Source: Chloroflexota bacterium (GTDB taxonomy: Bacteria; Chloroflexota; Anaerolineae; UBA1429). From it: 37,857 nt of DNA. The stretch lies in contig JAAZBY010000111.1 of the NCBI GenBank assembly GCA_012513595.1, forward strand, positions 1 to 37,857, given 5' to 3'. Both the position numbers and the translations under genes were made by a program. This document shows, piece after piece, positions 24,322 to 32,287 of the stretch; position 1 is the stretch's first letter; the number at the start of each line of letters is the position of its first letter. Below the pieces are notes generated by a model that saw nothing but the letters and a program-made list of their open reading frames with translations, was not told the origin of the DNA and ran no database searches.

Positions 24322-25733
24322 GCCGCGGACCGCCAAACGGCCTTGGCCCCGTGCCAGGCCGAGCGCAGGCGCAGCGGCAGGAGCAGCGCACGCGTCATCT
24401 GGGCCCAGGCCTCACGGAGCTGGGGCCACACGAGGCAGGCCCCATAGTTGGCCGCCGTCTGGGAGGCCACCGTGGCCCACGCCGCGCCCTGCGCACCGAA
24501 CCGCGGGATCAGCAACAGGTTGAGGCCCACGTTGACGGCCGCTCCGATCAGGCTGGTGTAGAGGAGCAGGCGATTCAGGTTGGCCGCCACCAGCCAGCGG
24601 CCGCGAGCCAGGCCAAGGCACACAAAGAGGAAGGTCCAGATGTGCACCACCAGGACGGGGCCGCTCGCGGCGTACTGCTGGCCATACACCAGCCGCGCGA
24701 CCGGCACGCCCAGCAGGCTGACCGGCACCGCGATGAGGTAACCCAGCCCGGCCATTAGGTCATAGAACGCCTGCATCCAGGGGGCACCGTCCGAGTCGTG
24801 CGTCTGGCGGTGGCGGGCGCGAACCAGGGCCGGGAAGACCGACAGGGAGATCGCCACGGGCACCACGTGCCACAGCTCCGAAAGGCGCACCGCGGCCGTA
24901 TACTGGCCCACCTCGTCGGGCCCGGCCAGCTGGCCCAGCATGACCAGATCGATCTTCATGTACAGGGCCACCGCCAGCCCGGCCGCCAGGAGCGGCCAGG
25001 CCTCCCGCAGCATACGGCCGGCCTCCGAGAGCGAGGCCGTCCAGGTGCGTAGGTCGGGCAGGCGCCCGCGAGACAGCGCCAGCAGCGCCAGGCCTGCCAG
25101 GAACGCCTGGACCACGGCCAGCCAGGCAAAAACAACCACCGAGGCGCCGCTCAGCGCCAGGGCTCCGCGCAGCACCGTCCCCACCAGTAGCGCCCCATCG
25201 CGCGCCCACACCGCGTACTTGCTGCGTACCCGCGCGGCGAACCAGTAGGCGGGGACGTTCAAGGGCGTCGCGAGCATGCTGAGGCAGGCGATCAGCGTCA
25301 CCCGGCGAGTCAGCGGGTCGTCTCGCAGCGCCAGGCCGCAGGCCCAGGCCAGCAGAACGGCCAGCAGCGCCCCCGCAGCCTGCAGGGCGAACGTGGTGCC
25401 CAGAATGCGCTCGGCCGGCACCTTGCTGGCCACCAGGTCGCGGATGGCCAGGTCCATCAGGCCCAGCCCGGCGAGCGGCACGAAAAGCCCCATGAACCCG
25501 GTGGCATACCCGAGCAGGCCATAGTCGGCCGGGCCGAGGGCGCGGGCCACGATAATGCCGGCAACAGAGGACGCCACAAAGAGGACCGCGCTGTCAGCCC
25601 ACAGCCAGCCGATGTTGGCCAGCACAGCCCGCACGCCCCGCCGCTGGCGGAGCAGGTCTCGCAGGCCCCGCAGGCCCGGCAGCGTGGCACCGTCAACATT
25701 CAGTTGGGTTTCGTCGTCGGCGAGCCGTTGCAC
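24318..25733 (-). CDS. Polysaccharide flippase (Wzx/MATE-like, oligosaccharide exporter)
   Basis: 471 residues from GTG 25733. About twelve to fourteen hydrophobic helices fill residues 38-460. The first repeats show the polysaccharide-synthase pattern: VASSVAGIIVARALGPADYG, GLLGYATGFMGLFVPLAGLG, RDLVASKVPAERILGTTFAL, and in the second half MKIDLVMLGQLAGPDEVGQY, the usual metal/ion-coupled flippase segment. It flips lipid-linked oligosaccharides across the cytoplasmic membrane. It is the first gene of a five-gene operon behind the promoter at 25829-25858. No Wzy polymerase is seen in the window. Confidence 0.9.
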   Translation of the reverse strand: MQRLADDETQLNVDGATLPGLRGLRDLLRQRRGVRAVLANIGWLWADSAVLFVASSVAGIIVARALGPADYGLLGYATGFMGLFVPLAGLGLMDLAIRDLVASKVPAERILGTTFALQAAGALLAVLLAWACGLALRDDPLTRRVTLIACLSMLATPLNVPAYWFAARVRSKYAVWARDGALLVGTVLRGALALSGASVVVFAWLAVVQAFLAGLALLALSRGRLPDLRTWTASLSEAGRMLREAWPLLAAGLAVALYMKIDLVMLGQLAGPDEVGQYTAAVRLSELWHVVPVAISLSVFPALVRARHRQTHDSDGAPWMQAFYDLMAGLGYLIAVPVSLLGVPVARLVYGQQYAASGPVLVVHIWTFLFVCLGLARGRWLVAANLNRLLLYTSLIGAAVNVGLNLLLIPRFGAQGAAWATVASQTAANYGACLVWPQLREAWAQMTRALLLPLRLRSAWHGAKAVWRSAA

Positions 25734-25828
25734 TGGCCGCCCGCTCCCTCTGGTGTGTGCGCTGAACGTAGCCGCGCCGGGCCCCTCGCCCGCGCGGCCG
25801 AGGCGGTATGCGCCGACTCAGTCATGCC

Positions 25829-25858
25829 CTTATACGGGACGGCGCGGGGCACTGTCAA
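25829..25858 (-). promoter_or_regulatory. Promoter for the surface-glycan operon
   Basis: Perfect TTGACA (25853-25858, minus strand), 18 bp, TATAAG (25829-25834). Transcription would start near 25822, about 90 nt before the flippase GTG. Confidence 0.6.
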
Positions 25859-25916
25859 GCCGCGGGAGCGCCGCGCCCGCCACTCGTGGAGCGGAGCGCA
25901 GGCCCGTCAGGACCGG

Positions 25917-25945
25917 TTGTCCGCCCGCGTGTGGCTAGCTATACT
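25917..25945 (+). promoter_or_regulatory. Promoter for the alcohol dehydrogenase gene
   Basis: TTGTCC (25917-25922), 17 bp, TATACT (25940-25945), identical in both boxes and spacing to the promoter at 13306-13334. The leader to ATG 26034 is about 80 nt. Confidence 0.6.
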
Positions 25946-26033
25946 CGCGGCGGCCACATGCAGGCCCTCGATCGCGCGCCTGCCGACTAGCGCCGGGGTG
26001 TGCGGGGGTGCCCCGGTCGAGAGGAGCGAACCG

Positions 26034-27038
26034 ATGAAAGCAACCCTGTTCTACGGGCCGGGCGACCTGCGTGCCGTAGAGCGTCCGCTGCCCGCCATGC
26101 TGCCCGGGCACGTTCTGGTGCGCGTCGGCGCGTGCGGCATCTGTGGTACCGACCGGCACATCTTTCACGGCGAGTTCGCCACGTCGCCGCCGGTGACCAT
26201 CGGGCACGAGTTCTCCGGCACCGTCGAGGCGGTCGCCGCTGGCGTAGACGACCTGGCGCCCGGCGACCGGGTGGCCATCGACCCCAACATCCCCTGCGGG
26301 ATCTGCCGCCCCTGCCGACGCGGGCGTATCCACCTCTGCGAGAACCTGCGCGCCCTGGGGGTCGACCTGGACGGCGGCTTTGCCGAGTACGCGTTGGTGC
26401 CGCGCGCCCAGTGCTTCGCCTTGCCGGAAGGCGTCCCCCTCGAGGCGGGCGCCATGGCCGAGCCGCTGGCCTGCTGCCTGCGCGGGATCGATCGGGCCGG
26501 GATTGTCCCGGGAGACACCGTCGCCGTGATCGGGGGCGGGGCCATCGGCCAGATGCTGGCCCAGTTGGCGCGCCTGTCGGGCGCGGCCCGCCTGGTGCTG
26601 AGCGACCCGGTGCCGGCCCGGCGAGAGCTGGCGCGCGCCTCCGGCGTGGACGTCGTTCTTGACCCGGCCCATGAGGATCCGCTGGCCGCCGGTGGCCCGC
26701 TGGAGGGCGGCGCCGATGTGGTCATCGAGGCGGTCGGCTCGGCGCGCACCACGGCCCAGGCCGTCGACTGGGCCACGCCGGGCGGCACCATCGTCTGGTT
26801 CGGGGTGACCCCGCCGGGCGTCACGATCCCGGTGGAGCCCAACCTGATCTTCCGCAAGGAGCTGTCCATCGTCGGCGCGCGCATCAACCCCTTTGCCCAC
26901 AGCCGTGCGCTGGCGCTGCTTGGTTCCGGGCAGGTGCGCGTGGAGCATTTGATCACGCGGCGCATCGGCTTGGGCGAGCTGCCGGCCGTGCTTGACGCGC
27001 CGCCTGGCGATGACGTCAAGACCGTGGTCGTGCCCTGA
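26034..27038 (+). CDS. Zinc-dependent medium-chain alcohol/sugar-alcohol dehydrogenase
   Basis: 334 residues from ATG 26034, 7 nt behind GAGGAG. The GroES-like catalytic domain has the active-site cysteine in GACGICGTDRHIFHG and the ligands in TIGHEFSGTVE. The structural zinc lobe is CGICRPCRRGRIHLC with four cysteines. The Rossmann domain follows with VAVIGGGAIGQMLAQLARL. The family includes sorbitol, threonine and galactitol dehydrogenases. The downstream isomerase and SDR suggest a sugar or polyol substrate, but the specific one is not determinable. First gene of the plus-strand catabolic cluster. Confidence 0.9.
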   Translation: MKATLFYGPGDLRAVERPLPAMLPGHVLVRVGACGICGTDRHIFHGEFATSPPVTIGHEFSGTVEAVAAGVDDLAPGDRVAIDPNIPCGICRPCRRGRIHLCENLRALGVDLDGGFAEYALVPRAQCFALPEGVPLEAGAMAEPLACCLRGIDRAGIVPGDTVAVIGGGAIGQMLAQLARLSGAARLVLSDPVPARRELARASGVDVVLDPAHEDPLAAGGPLEGGADVVIEAVGSARTTAQAVDWATPGGTIVWFGVTPPGVTIPVEPNLIFRKELSIVGARINPFAHSRALALLGSGQVRVEHLITRRIGLGELPAVLDAPPGDDVKTVVVP

Positions 27039-27063
27039 GAGGGTCGGGCGCCGCGCCAACCCA

Positions 27064-27092
27064 TTGACAGCCCCTCTCGGGCCGGCTAGCAT
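27064..27092 (+). promoter_or_regulatory. Promoter for the sugar-isomerase gene
   Basis: Perfect TTGACA (27064-27069), 17 bp, TAGCAT (27087-27092). It gives the isomerase-nucleoside hydrolase-SDR genes their own start, about 40 nt before ATG 27139. Confidence 0.55.
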
Positions 27093-27138
27093 GGCTCACG
27101 CATCAGCACAGGGCGGGAACCCAACAAGAGAGGTAGAC

Positions 27139-27897
27139 ATGGCAAACGTACCAATCGCGCTGCAGCTCTATACCGTCCGCGACGAAACGGCCAAGGATTT
27201 CGCTGGCACCGTGCGCAAGGTTGCCAAGATGGGCTACTCGGGCGTCGAGTTCGCCGGTACCGGCGGCCTGTCGGCCGCAGAGATGAAAGACCTCCTGGCA
27301 GAAACCGGCCTGCGCCCGGTTGGCAGCCACATCGCCCTGGCCGCTATGGAGGCCGACCTCGACGAGGTGATCGCCTACAACACGGCCATCGGCAACCCCT
27401 ACGTCGGTGTCCCCTTCCTGCCGAAGGAGATGCAGAACCCGGCCGGCTTTCGCGCGCTGGCCGCCTCGCTGAACCGCCTGGGTGGCACGCTCAAGAGCGC
27501 CGGCCTGAGCCTGTATTACCACAACCACGCCTTTGAGTTCGACGTGCACGACGGCGTGCGTGGCTGGGACATCCTCGTCGCCGAGACCGATCCGGCCCTG
27601 GTCAGCCTGGAGATCGACGTGTACTGGGCGGCCTACGCCGGCGAAGACCCGGCAGCGCTCATCCGGCGTTCGGCCGGGCGCTTTGCCCTCGTGCACCTGA
27701 AGGACATGATCGGCCAGGGCGAAGAGCGCACCTGGGCCGAAGTGGGCGAGGGGATCATCGACTTTCCGTCGATCTTTCAGGCCAGCGAAGCCCAGGGCGT
27801 GCAGTGGTACATCGTCGAGCAGGATCGCTGCGCCCGTCCCACCCTGGAGAGCGCACGCCTGAGCGCCGCCAACCTCCGCAAGTGGGGCAAAGGCTAA
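27139..27897 (+). CDS. Sugar phosphate isomerase/epimerase (xylose-isomerase-like TIM barrel)
   Basis: 252 residues from ATG 27139, 4 nt behind AGAGGT. The start IALQLYTVRDETAKDFAGTV and the motifs GYSGVEFAG, LSLYYHNHAFEF (conserved HNH) and LEIDVYWAAYAGEDP are typical of the IolE/YcjR-type epimerase family; the Glu, Asp and His in these segments are the expected metal ligands. Members act on inositol derivatives, keto-sugars or hydroxypyruvate. An open frame upstream to 26992 lacks homology. The gene sits 76 nt before the nucleoside hydrolase. Confidence 0.88.
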   Translation: MANVPIALQLYTVRDETAKDFAGTVRKVAKMGYSGVEFAGTGGLSAAEMKDLLAETGLRPVGSHIALAAMEADLDEVIAYNTAIGNPYVGVPFLPKEMQNPAGFRALAASLNRLGGTLKSAGLSLYYHNHAFEFDVHDGVRGWDILVAETDPALVSLEIDVYWAAYAGEDPAALIRRSAGRFALVHLKDMIGQGEERTWAEVGEGIIDFPSIFQASEAQGVQWYIVEQDRCARPTLESARLSAANLRKWGKG

Positions 27898-27922
27898 GCA
27901 GCATCATTACGATCCGGGGTGG

Positions 27923-27940
27923 GGGGCCCACCGGGGCCCC
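27923..27940 (+). other. Intercistronic GC hairpin
   Basis: GGGGCCC-ACCG-GGGCCCC lies between the isomerase stop (27897) and the nucleoside hydrolase start (27974). It could stabilise or partly terminate the transcript; no U-tract follows. Confidence 0.4.
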
Positions 27941-27973
27941 TCCCGCGAGCGCGTCGCAACGAAAGGAACTGTT

Positions 27974-28900
27974 ATGGGGCGCTTTCCGAAACTGACCGCC
28001 AGCGAACTGACCGCCATGCTCGAGCCGCCCAGCGGCCCGGTTGACATGGTCCTGGACACCGACACCTACAACGAGATCGACGACCAGTTCGCCGTCGTCT
28101 ATGCCCTCCTCTCGCCGAACCTGACCGTGCGCGGCCTCTACGCGGCTCCCTTCCACAACAGCCGCTCCGACGGGCCCGGTGACGGGATGGAGCGCTCCTA
28201 CCAGGAGATCCTCCGCCTGATCAAGCACCTCGGTGTTGGGGACCGGGACAGGGTCCTGCGTGGTTCGGAGGCCTATCTTCCCTCCGCAGACACCCCCGTC
28301 GACAGCCCTGCTGCCCGCGACCTGGTCGCGCAGGCGCGTGCCCCCCGCCAGGGGCCGCTGTACGTGCTCGCCATCGGCGCCATCACCAACGTGGCCTCGG
28401 CGCTGCTGATGGCGCCGGACATCGTCAACCGCATCGTGGTCGTGTGGCTCGGGGGGCACCCCTACTACTGGCCCAACACGGTGGAGTTCAACCTCCGGCA
28501 GGATGTTCCCGCGGCGCGCGTGGTGTTCGATTCCGGCGTTCCGCTGGTGCACGTGCCCTGCAAGAACGTCGCCGAGCACCTGCGCACGACGCTGCCCGAG
28601 ATGGCGGCCAACGTGGACGGGCGGGGAGCCATCGGCAACTATCTCTATAGCATCTACAAGGACTTTGTGCCCGCGGAGCGGGCCCGCTCCAAGGTCATCT
28701 GGGACATCAGCACGGTGGCCTACCTCAACAACCCGACCTGGGTGCCGACCGAGTTGGCGCCCTCACCCATCCTCCGTGACGACGTCACCTGGGGCCCGGT
28801 GGACACAGGGCGGCACGTGGTGCGCGTGGCGACGGACCTCCGGCGAGACGCGGTCTTTGCCGACCTGTTCCGTCTGCTTGAGGAGCACGCCGCCAAGTAG
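27974..28900 (+). CDS. Nucleoside hydrolase family protein
   Basis: 308 residues from ATG 27974, 6 nt behind AAAGGA. The N-terminal metal site reads VLDTDTYNEIDDQFAVVYAL, a variant of the DTDPG.DD motif of inosine-uridine nucleoside hydrolases with a two-residue insertion. GPLYVLAIGAITNVASALL (the AxGPxTN region) and the later EFNLRQDVPAARVVF (N and D ligands) follow. These enzymes cleave the N-glycosidic bond of ribonucleosides to a base and ribose. The substrate of this subgroup is not settled, and the neighbours hint at broader glycoside or ADP-ribose catabolism. Confidence 0.87.
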   Translation: MGRFPKLTASELTAMLEPPSGPVDMVLDTDTYNEIDDQFAVVYALLSPNLTVRGLYAAPFHNSRSDGPGDGMERSYQEILRLIKHLGVGDRDRVLRGSEAYLPSADTPVDSPAARDLVAQARAPRQGPLYVLAIGAITNVASALLMAPDIVNRIVVVWLGGHPYYWPNTVEFNLRQDVPAARVVFDSGVPLVHVPCKNVAEHLRTTLPEMAANVDGRGAIGNYLYSIYKDFVPAERARSKVIWDISTVAYLNNPTWVPTELAPSPILRDDVTWGPVDTGRHVVRVATDLRRDAVFADLFRLLEEHAAK

Positions 28901-28927
28901 CACGGCGCGCACGAGGAGGGCACGGGG

Positions 28928-29689
28928 ATGCGAACTGCCATCGTGACCGGTTCCACCGGGGGCATCGGCGAGGCGATTGCCCGGCGCCTGGCGGCGGACG
29001 GCTTGGCCGTGATCGTCTCGGGGCGGCGCGTCGCGATCGGAGAGGAGGTGGCGCGCACCATCCGCTCCGCAGGCGGGGAGGCCACCTACCTGCACGCCGA
29101 CGTCGCCAACCCGGATGACTGCGTGAACCTGATTCACGGCGCCGTGAAGCGCTACGGGCGCCTCGACGTGCTGGTCAACAACGCCGCCATCTACTCGCAG
29201 ATGCCGATCTCCGCGCTGACCCCCGAGCAGTGGGACCTCGAGTTCGCCGTGAACGCCCGCGCGCCGTTCCTCTGCAGTCGCGAGGCGCTGCCGCACCTGC
29301 GCGCCGTGGGCGGCGGCTCCATCATCAACATCGGCACCACCATGGTGCACGGCTATGGCTGGGGGCACCTGGAGCGGATGGGCTACATCGGCTCCAAGGG
29401 TGCCCTCCTGGCCATGACCAAGTCGATGGCCAGAGAGCTGGCCCACGAGCGCATCCGCGTGAACTGGGTCATCGTCGGCTGGGTGGCCACCCCCGGCGAG
29501 ATCGCCCTGCGGGCCGGCCAGGTGGAGGACCCGGAGGCCTACCTGGCCGAACGGGGTAAGGACTTGCCCCTGGGCCGTATGGAACTGCCCGAAGAGGTCG
29601 CCGCCGGAGTGGCCTTTCTCGTCTCAGAGGAGGCCAGCCACGTGACGGGCTGTGAGCTGAACGTCTCCGGCGGCATCTGGGTGGGCTAG
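28928..29689 (+). CDS. Short-chain dehydrogenase/reductase
   Basis: 253 residues from ATG 28928, behind GAGGAGGG. The cofactor site TGSTGGIGEAIARRLA, the NNAA motif in VLVNNAAIYS and the catalytic YIGSK (Tyr and Lys) are present. The catalytic Ser position reads IINIGTTMVH, so Thr appears to replace Ser and the loop to the Tyr is three residues longer than usual. The C-terminal substrate loop ends GCELNVSGGIWVG. Classical SDRs of this type oxidise or reduce sugars, acids or alcohols with NAD(P). It is the last gene of the plus-strand catabolic cluster, 27 nt after the nucleoside hydrolase. Confidence 0.88.
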   Translation: MRTAIVTGSTGGIGEAIARRLAADGLAVIVSGRRVAIGEEVARTIRSAGGEATYLHADVANPDDCVNLIHGAVKRYGRLDVLVNNAAIYSQMPISALTPEQWDLEFAVNARAPFLCSREALPHLRAVGGGSIINIGTTMVHGYGWGHLERMGYIGSKGALLAMTKSMARELAHERIRVNWVIVGWVATPGEIALRAGQVEDPEAYLAERGKDLPLGRMELPEEVAAGVAFLVSEEASHVTGCELNVSGGIWVG

Positions 29690-29736
29690 GCGGAGCGGAT
29701 CCTGCCGCTGCGACGGGCTTTGCCAGGGATTGACGC

Positions 29737-29766
29737 GGGCCTGTGGCGTGTACGCCACAGGCCCGT
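29737..29766. terminator. Bidirectional terminator hairpin
   Basis: Perfect 13-bp arms CGGGCCTGTGGCG and CGCCACAGGCCCG with loop TGTA, midway between the convergent SDR gene (ends 29689) and the ADP-ribosylglycohydrolase gene (ends 29795). A short GTTT lies 6 nt after it on the plus strand. Confidence 0.7.
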
Positions 29767-29794
29767 GCAGTTTCGTCCCGAGAGCATGGGCGCC

Positions 29795-31891
29795 CTAGCC
29801 CAGCGGCCGCACCTCGACCGCGTCGACCCCCAGGCGACCCTCTTCGATCAACACCCCGATCGCCCCGGACGGCAGGCGGTCATCCTCGGCACGCAGCACG
29901 ACGCGCCCATCGATGGAACCGGTCAGCCGCGCACCCTCCACACGGAGCTCCAGCGCGTAGCTCTCGTACAGGCTCCAGGCGAAGGGGCACTCGGCGAGCA
30001 CCGTGGTGCCATCCAGCTCACGCACCAGTTGCGCCCGCCCGGGCGTCAGTCGCAGGGCATAGTACCGCTTGAGCCCCTGGGCCCGCGCCACCAGGCCAAA
30101 GGAGCGGGCCAGATGCGGCGTCAGCCCAGCGCTGACGCCATAGTCTCCCCACTCGCGCGTACCCTGCAGCACAAGCCCCGTACCCTCGTCCTGCATGAGG
30201 CGCAGGTCGTGTTGGCGGCCGCGCACCGCGCTCGAGACCGCCTTGACCCAGGCGTCCAGCCAGCGGGTCCCGTTGTGGTGCGGCGCCCCCAGGCGCACCG
30301 TCGGCGTGCCGTCCCAGGTGAGCCAGTCCAGGTAGACCGTCCCATCGCACCGCGCGGCGGAGGTCAGCTCAAGCCCCACCCAGGCAATCGGGCAGCCGCT
30401 CGGCACGCTCACCTGCCACTCGAGGACGCGCGCCTCGCCAGGGGCCAGCGTGCTGAGTGGGCCGCGCAGGGTTTCCAGGGCATCATCGGCTCCGAAGGCC
30501 TTCCCGTACAGGCACACCGCGACCGGCCCGTCGTTGGTGGCGTCCGCCTCGAGCCGGGCGCGCAGCACCTGGCCGGGGTAGAGCGTCGGCGAGGCGACCA
30601 TCCGGTAGCCCGCCTCCGGCCGGTAGGCGGGCACCGTCTCCCGCTGGACGCGGGCTGGCCGCCCGTCGGCCAGGGCCTGATAACGGATGGCCAGGCTCCT
30701 CCGGCCCTGCTCACTGTGGCCCGCGACGTTCGCCACGCTCGCCACACCACGCACCTCGGCATCCTCGTCGGGCAGCCAGCCCTGTGTGGCGCCGGGCAGG
30801 TCAAAGTGGAACCGGGCGCCACCCTTGGGATGCTCGGCCCGCAGGCCCGCCAGGGCCCGGCCAATAGCCGTCACCTCGTAGGCCTCGTGCAGCGCATCGC
30901 TCACGGCGCGGCCCCCGTCGGCCGTGGGCAGGTAGAGGCGATCGGCCACCGGCCCACGCAGGTCGGGCCCGACCTCGAGCCCAGCCAGCCCTTCCTTGAT
31001 CCCCATCAGGCAGCCCAGGTTGCCCGAGTTGCAGTCGGTGTCCCAGCCGGCCGTGTTGACGATGGTCAGCGCGCGGGGAAAGCTATCCCTCCCGTACAGG
31101 AGAGCCATGATGATCAGGGCGTGGTTGGGGACCACGTGGCAGTTCCCGGTGTACTTGTCATAGCCGTAATGAGCGGCCACCTCCGCATAGCAGGCGTGCC
31201 AGTCGTCATGGCGGGCGTGCCAATCGCGCAGGTCGCCGATCAGCCGGCGGATAAGCGAGTCAGGCGGGATCACGGTCAGGCCCACGTCCAGGAGGCGATC
31301 GACGTCCCGCTCGACAAAGGCCTGCGCCTCCATGGCCGCCAGGATCTGCGCCGCGTGGACGGCGACGCCGTCGTGCGAGACGCTCGCCGAGCGGCGCGCC
31401 AAGTCCGCGGCGCGTTCTGGGTCGCCGGGGGCGATCATAGCCCAGCCGTCGATGAAGATCTGGGCGCCGATCTGCTCGGCGACGATCGGCCCGTTCAGGG
31501 CGATCGAGCCACTTTCGGGCGCCGCGATGCCGGCCTTTAGCCGCAGGTAGGCCGTGTGCTCGGTAGAGTTGCCCATCCCTCCCCACCAGAGCACGGTCTG
31601 CCGCTCAATCAGGTAGTTCAGCCAGGTCTGGCCGATCTGCGCAGGCGTGAGGCGCGGGTCGTTCCCATAGTCGGGCATGGCCCGCAGGAAGGTGAACGTC
31701 CCCGAGATGTCATCGTCGCTGACGATCAGCGGCTTGCCCAGCCGCTCGTGCACATAGTACTTCACCTCGCCCAGCTCGCGCAGGATGCGCTCGTACGTCC
31801 AGCCCTCGAAGGGGCGGCCGAGGTACACGCCGATGATCTTCCCGAGCACCCCGGCGTAGACGCGTTCCGCATAGTCGACCGGCAGCGGCAT
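29795..31891 (-). CDS. ADP-ribosylglycohydrolase-family protein with C-terminal beta-sandwich extension
   Basis: 698 residues from ATG 31891, 5 nt behind AAGGAGG; an upstream frame extension to 31999 covers the promoter. Residues 1 to about 330 are the DraG-like helical domain: AGVLGKIIGVYLGRPFEGW, the first metal triad LIVSDDDISGTFTFLRAM, and the second NTAGWDTDCNSGNLGC. The remaining ~370 residues are not found in simple ADP-ribosylglycohydrolases; they look beta-rich, and the C-terminal 190 residues (MQDEGTGLVLQGTREWGDYG to the end) resemble a concanavalin/LamG-type sandwich. The true substrate is unknown. It is convergent with a nucleoside hydrolase/SDR cluster, which fits a role in ribosyl or glycoside catabolism. 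No signal peptide is evident. Confidence 0.85.
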   Translation of the reverse strand: MPLPVDYAERVYAGVLGKIIGVYLGRPFEGWTYERILRELGEVKYYVHERLGKPLIVSDDDISGTFTFLRAMPDYGNDPRLTPAQIGQTWLNYLIERQTVLWWGGMGNSTEHTAYLRLKAGIAAPESGSIALNGPIVAEQIGAQIFIDGWAMIAPGDPERAADLARRSASVSHDGVAVHAAQILAAMEAQAFVERDVDRLLDVGLTVIPPDSLIRRLIGDLRDWHARHDDWHACYAEVAAHYGYDKYTGNCHVVPNHALIIMALLYGRDSFPRALTIVNTAGWDTDCNSGNLGCLMGIKEGLAGLEVGPDLRGPVADRLYLPTADGGRAVSDALHEAYEVTAIGRALAGLRAEHPKGGARFHFDLPGATQGWLPDEDAEVRGVASVANVAGHSEQGRRSLAIRYQALADGRPARVQRETVPAYRPEAGYRMVASPTLYPGQVLRARLEADATNDGPVAVCLYGKAFGADDALETLRGPLSTLAPGEARVLEWQVSVPSGCPIAWVGLELTSAARCDGTVYLDWLTWDGTPTVRLGAPHHNGTRWLDAWVKAVSSAVRGRQHDLRLMQDEGTGLVLQGTREWGDYGVSAGLTPHLARSFGLVARAQGLKRYYALRLTPGRAQLVRELDGTTVLAECPFAWSLYESYALELRVEGARLTGSIDGRVVLRAEDDRLPSGAIGVLIEEGRLGVDAVEVRPLG

Positions 31892-31951
31892 GATAGCCTC
31901 CTTGGGTTCGCCCTTCTGGGTTCCGAGCGCCCGCCTGGCGCAGCGCCCCCG

Positions 31952-31980
31952 ACTATAGGCCGCGGCGCGCGCCCCCGCAA
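31952..31980 (-). promoter_or_regulatory. Promoter candidate for the ADP-ribosylglycohydrolase gene
   Basis: TATAGT (31952-31957, minus strand) with TTGCGG (31975-31980) 17 bp upstream. The leader to ATG 31891 is about 54 nt. Confidence 0.45.
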
Positions 31981-32137
31981 GGCCCTGCGCCGCGGCCACA
32001 GGTCTCCAACCATGGCCTCCTCGGCTTGGCGGGCTCTCCGAGTCGGCCCATATCTGGATTATCGTGACAGGCTCCGCTGGGTTAGGGACATGGTGTACCC
32101 GGTCTCCTCAAAACACCTGTCTCGGTAGCAGTCTCCA

Positions 32138-32164
32138 AATCCTGTCAATACTGTGAATCCTGTC
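32138..32164. repeat. Tandem 9-bp repeat
   Basis: Three direct 9-mers AATCCTGTC, AATACTGTG, AATCCTGTC. Further CCTGTC or GACAGG copies occur near 32067, 32117 and 32236. Similar AATCCTGTnAATCCTG strings occur between genes in many bacteria; their role is not established. Confidence 0.65.
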
Positions 32165-32202
32165 CTTCTTCTCTGCTCTTCCCAAGGCCACACACGTTCC
32201 TG

Positions 32203-32231
32203 CTGGACGGATTCGCCGGATCGCTTATCAT
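32203..32231 (+). promoter_or_regulatory. Possible promoter for the ccm operon
   Basis: TATCAT (32226-32231) is a good -10; the -35 CTGGAC (32203-32208) at 17 bp is weak. The leader to ATG 32288 would be about 50 nt. Confidence 0.38.
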
Positions 32232-32287
32232 GGCGACAGGCGCCGCGAGGGCGAGGGTCGGCGCCGTAGGGCACCGCGGAGATGACC

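Larger units (their letters stand above)
31892..32287. other. Divergent intergenic region, 396 bp
   Basis: This gap separates the ADP-ribosylglycohydrolase gene (minus) from ccmE (plus). Its middle (about 32040-32200) is less GC-rich than the surrounding genes and contains scattered CCTGTC/GACAGG units, including a tandem 9-mer (32138-32164). It also holds one promoter candidate for each direction. I see no protein-coding frame. Confidence 0.6.

Noticed and set aside
29720..31540. 606-codon open frame on the plus strand
   Set aside because: It lies antisense to the ADP-ribosylglycohydrolase gene, which has clear metal-site motifs and a good start.
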